Source: Silurus meridionalis (taxonomy: Eukaryota; Chordata; Actinopteri; Siluriformes; Siluridae). From it: DNA of 64,000 nt. The stretch covers positions 9,645,463 to 9,709,462 of the forward strand of contig NC_060887.1 in the NCBI RefSeq assembly GCF_014805685.1, given 5' to 3'. Of this stretch, positions 61,021-64,000 are shown one piece after another. Position numbers and translations under genes: made by a program. Under the pieces are notes generated by a model. It saw only the letters and a program-made list of their open reading frames with translations, had not been told where the DNA came from and made no database searches. How positions within the stretch are numbered: the first letter of the stretch is position 1; every line of letters begins with the position of its first letter.

Positions 61021-61810
61021 TAGTAGTAGTAGTATAGTGTTTGAATGTTTATTAAAGTTGTATGAAAGTACTGTCGTGGCAGCAGTATGCTGGTGGTGGA
61101 AGCATAGTGGTAATAGTACGATAGTAGTAAAAGAGTGGTAGTATACCAGTAGGAGTAGAAGTATGGTAGTAATGTAGTAATGTGAAAGCTGTAGTAATGT
61201 TGTTGAAGTAATGTAGTATAGTGGTAGTAATAGAATAGTAGTGGTATACTAGTTGTTGTAGTTTTTAAAGTTAAATAGTATAGTAGTTATAGGATAGTGG
61301 TAGTAGTAGTAGTATAATGGTGGTATAATAATATGGTATTAGTAGTAGTAGTAGAATATCAGTAGTGCAGTAGTATAGGTATGGTAGAAGTCAAGCAATG
61401 GCAGTACTAGTGTAGTAGTGGTAATGTTGTTGAATTATTGTAGTATAGTAGTAATACAGTGGTAGTAGTTGTTAAATAACAGTAGTGCAGTAGTAAAAGT
61501 GTAGTAGTAGTAAAGTGATGGCAGTAGTGTGGCAGTAGTGTTGTAGTCATAAAATAGTGGTAGTAGTAATAATGCTGTTGTAGTAATGTATTAGTATTGT
61601 AGTAGTAGTATGGTAGTGTTATAGTAGTAATATGAGAGTAGCAGCAGTACTGTAGTATGCTGATGTATAGTATGTGTAGTGTAGTTGCAGCAGTGTATCG
61701 GTGGTGTAATAGTATAGTAATAGGAGAAGTAGTAGCATAGTAGTACAGCAGAAGAAGTATGGGAGTACTATAGTGATGGTAGAATAGTAGTAGTAGTAGT
61801 AGTTGTAGCA
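61021..61810. repeat. Satellite B, degenerate flank
   Basis: TAG-rich sequence (gtagtagtagtatagtg, gtggtagtagtagtag) without clean periodicity. A small outlier of the same type occurs at 63066-63180. Confidence 0.8.
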
Positions 61811-63065
61811 ACTGAGATGTATCCTATAGTTAAATGGAAGTAGGTGTAGGTGTTTCTGCTCTCTTTTTTAATGGTGATGAATTGATTAGAAGAGACTGGG
61901 GCCAGCTTGTTTGATTGGTTGCTGTCGTCTTTGATTGGTTGTTTGATAGACATCTTTCCACCAGTAAAATGCTTTGCAGCAGGAGCTAAGCTGACATTCA
62001 TTTCTTGGCAGAGCTTTTACCATCATATTGTCACGTCTATGTTTTTGAATGACGTTATTACAGATTCAATCAAAAAAAAAAAAGTTTTGATTTCTTTCTT
62101 TCTTTTTTTTTTGCCATTAAACATTTTCTACAAAGTTTTGTATTTTTTTTTAAAGATATCTTGTGTTAACAAATACTGCACTGCGTTTTTTTTTTTAACA
62201 GTTTGAACCTGTTTAAAGGAATGAGAGTGTTGTGGGTGGGAAAAGGATCTGATTAAAGGTTGAGGTTGATTAAATGTAAATGAACTCTTGTTCTATTTTC
62301 AGTTCAAGGTGGAAGACTTAAATAGGCAATGGTGTAGGCTTGTGTGCTTCTTCAATTTGCTTGTTTCATTGGAAGCGAATCACCTCTTATTTGCAGCTCG
62401 ATTTTCTTTAAAATAAATAAATAAATAAATAAAGTGTTTGAGTTTAAGCTCCACAGTGAAAGAGTGTCAGCTCATAGCTGGTCTAAATGCTCTGAGAGCA
62501 TCTCGGTTCACTGACTAATGGATTTTGATGGCGGATTTTAAATGAATGGCGAAGCAGAAAAATCCCCCCGGCCCTAGACGGCACAGCGACCTATCAGGGC
62601 CGTGCATTTTTCCCCTGACCCTGTTCAGATTGGCTGACCATGAATGGTATGCAAATGAGGCATGACTAAAGGTGACACTGGCTTGGACAATGCTTTGACA
62701 TTTCGCTGCCATTTAGCATTTGGGAAGGCATTTATCTGTTTTAAAGGCGGCTCTTTGCTTCTCGATGCTCAACAGGGTCAAATGAATAGGTTCACTCAGA
62801 TACAAGCTTGTCTTACACATTAGTCAGTTTCATACTGACTGCTTTAGTTTCCTCTCCTTTATGGAAACTCTTAGTCTATATCCCTTAGAGGGTTGAGTAA
62901 GAATTCGCCAGTTTGGAAGTAGAATGTACCTCATTGGATTTAAATGTCATAAATTACAATACAACACAATATTGAAGTATACTGTATATAGGAAGTACAA
63001 TATTACTATAGTTGCAAAATTAAAATGTAAATGTTATAATGGCAGAAGTATGAACCCCCTCCCCC
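61811..63065. other. Intronic stretch, possible conserved part
   Basis: T-rich runs near 62100-62200 and (AAAT)n near 62412-62432. 62520-62720 is complex and contains an octamer word atgcaaat (62648-62655) in a balanced-composition context. No coding frame supported. Confidence 0.3.
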
Positions 63066-63315
63066 ACTGTTGTGGTAGTAGTTGTATAGTATAAGTATTA
63101 GTGTTAATATCAAAGCTGTGTCAAAGTAGTAGTAGTAGTAGTGGTGTAGTAGTGGTATATTTGTGGTAGTATTAATATAGTTTTTCCATTTAGGCATACA
63201 TTTACTTTAACTACATTTCAAAGACTAATATCTTACTTTTTACTTAACTATAGTTTTCAAAATCAGTGAATCACACGCAGCAAGCCACCAATTACCAATC
63301 GACGAAGGTTAAAAC

Positions 63316-63478
63316 TCAGTGCTTAAGGCATTGGACCCCTGATCGGAAGGTCATAGGTTTAAATCCTAGCACCACCAAGCTGCTACTGCTGGGCCATTGA
63401 GCAAGACCCTTAATCCTCAACTGCTCAGTTGTAAGTCACTCTGGATAAAAGAGTCTGCTAAATGCCATAAATGTTGAA
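63316..63478 (+). mobile_element. tRNA-type SINE
   Basis: Contains agtgcttaaggcattggacc, a B-box-like taggtttaaatcctag, ctgctgggccattgagcaag and the tail gtaagtcactctggataaaa then agtctgctaaatgccataaatg. It is directly followed by the hairpin at 63480. Confidence 0.75.
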
Positions 63479-63479
63479 T

Positions 63480-63560
63480 GTTGAACTAATGCTGAACTGG
63501 CAATATCAGGGTCGAGCTCTGCACGTGACCCTGATATAGCCAGTTCAGCATTAGTTCAAC
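63480..63560. repeat. Near-perfect hairpin, 34-bp arms
   Basis: 63480-63513 and 63527-63560 are inverse complements except for one mismatch, separated by a 13-nt loop. Arm ends are gttgaactaatgctg and cagcattagttcaac. Its origin is unknown; see findings. Confidence 0.9.
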
Positions 63561-64000
63561 AGAAAGCCGAACATTTTGAGAGTCATAAATGATGGACGAA
63601 ACTCCTGACTCTACGTTGCCACAACACCTGTAGCCTTATTTGCACATTTTTTAGTAATTGAACTGTTGATGTGTTCAAAAGTAGTTGGACTTAATTAATA
63701 TCATTCTGTTAATAGATTGGTGTGTGACACCAATTGAAGAGTAACATTAGAGTTTTTTCACATAAACTGAGTTGATTAAACAAAGAGTCTTGTGGTAAAA
63801 ATTCTAATAGGTATAATGATAAAATGATAATATAATAAATCATATATTTAAGCCATAATAAGTAAGTATTATGGCTTACCTATTAAGCCATATTATTAAT
63901 ATTAATGGTATTATTAAGTACATTTGAAAGCAAATTTGTACTTGTACTGAAGGGAAATTTTAAAGGACGCATGTTTACGTTTACTGTAATCATATTTTAC
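63561..64000. other. AT-rich intronic end of window
   Basis: No recognised element. 63840-63900 has small inverted words around attatggctta. Confidence 0.35.

Larger units (their letters stand above)
58455..64000 (+). other. cadm4: cadm4 intron 2, 5' part
   Basis: Begins GTGAGC and continues past the window edge; no further cadm4 exon is visible (no codons for the LKDxRF segment that should follow NGTR). It contains a LINE scrap, the large satellite B, a SINE and a hairpin. 58526-58909 and 61811-63065 otherwise show only AT-rich or unannotated sequence. Confidence 0.85.

Overview
This is vertebrate nuclear DNA, almost certainly from a teleost fish. It is AT-rich, extremely dense in (CA/GT)n, (GA/CT)n, (TA)n and (GATA)n microsatellites, and littered with internally deleted Tc1-type transposon relics, tRNA-type SINEs and LINE 3' ends of kinds usual in fish. 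The Tc1 load would fit a catfish or related otophysan, but that is only an inference. Most of the long open frames here are by-products of simple repeats or asymmetric satellites and are not genes.

The only protein-coding gene I can support is cadm4 (cell adhesion molecule 4, also SynCAM4/Necl-4), on the + strand and running off the right edge. Exon 2 (58308-58454) is certain: it encodes the first part of the N-terminal Ig V domain and has consensus splice sites in phase 1/1. A signal-peptide exon with a phase-1 GTAAGT donor lies at 46473-46557 and is the best candidate for exon 1, giving an intron 1 of about 11.75 kb. Later exons are outside the window.

Layout: 1-46.4 kb is non-coding and presumed intergenic or upstream. 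It holds dispersed Tc1 relics, SINEs, LINE tails and microsatellites, plus a near-identical 3-kb tandem duplication (15.6-20.7 kb) built around a non-autonomous hAT element with an 8-bp target duplication. It also holds a 20-bp minisatellite (27.84-28.04 kb), a purine-strand minisatellite (35.3-36.06 kb), an inverted-repeat element (37.65-38.02 kb) and a pogo/Tigger-like element inserted in (TA)n (40.37-41.22 kb). From 44.4 to 46.47 kb is the likely cadm4 promoter/5'UTR side. Intron 1 (46.6-58.3 kb) contains a diverged local duplication, a 1.8-kb purine-rich domain and a broken partial copy of exon 2 (55.31 kb) followed by a TAG-rich satellite. Intron 2 (58.455 kb onward) has a LINE reverse-transcriptase scrap, a 2-kb satellite with alternating ~37-bp units, and near the right edge a SINE abutting a 34-bp-arm hairpin.

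The most interesting structure is the exon-2 duplication. A block of exon 2, its donor-side intron and a TAG satellite is present twice, about 3 kb apart. The upstream copy has lost 40 nt that end exactly at the splice donor, carries a LINE 3' insertion, and is bracketed by direct repeats of about 45 bp. I see no operon, CRISPR array, canonical tRNA, rRNA or microbial system.
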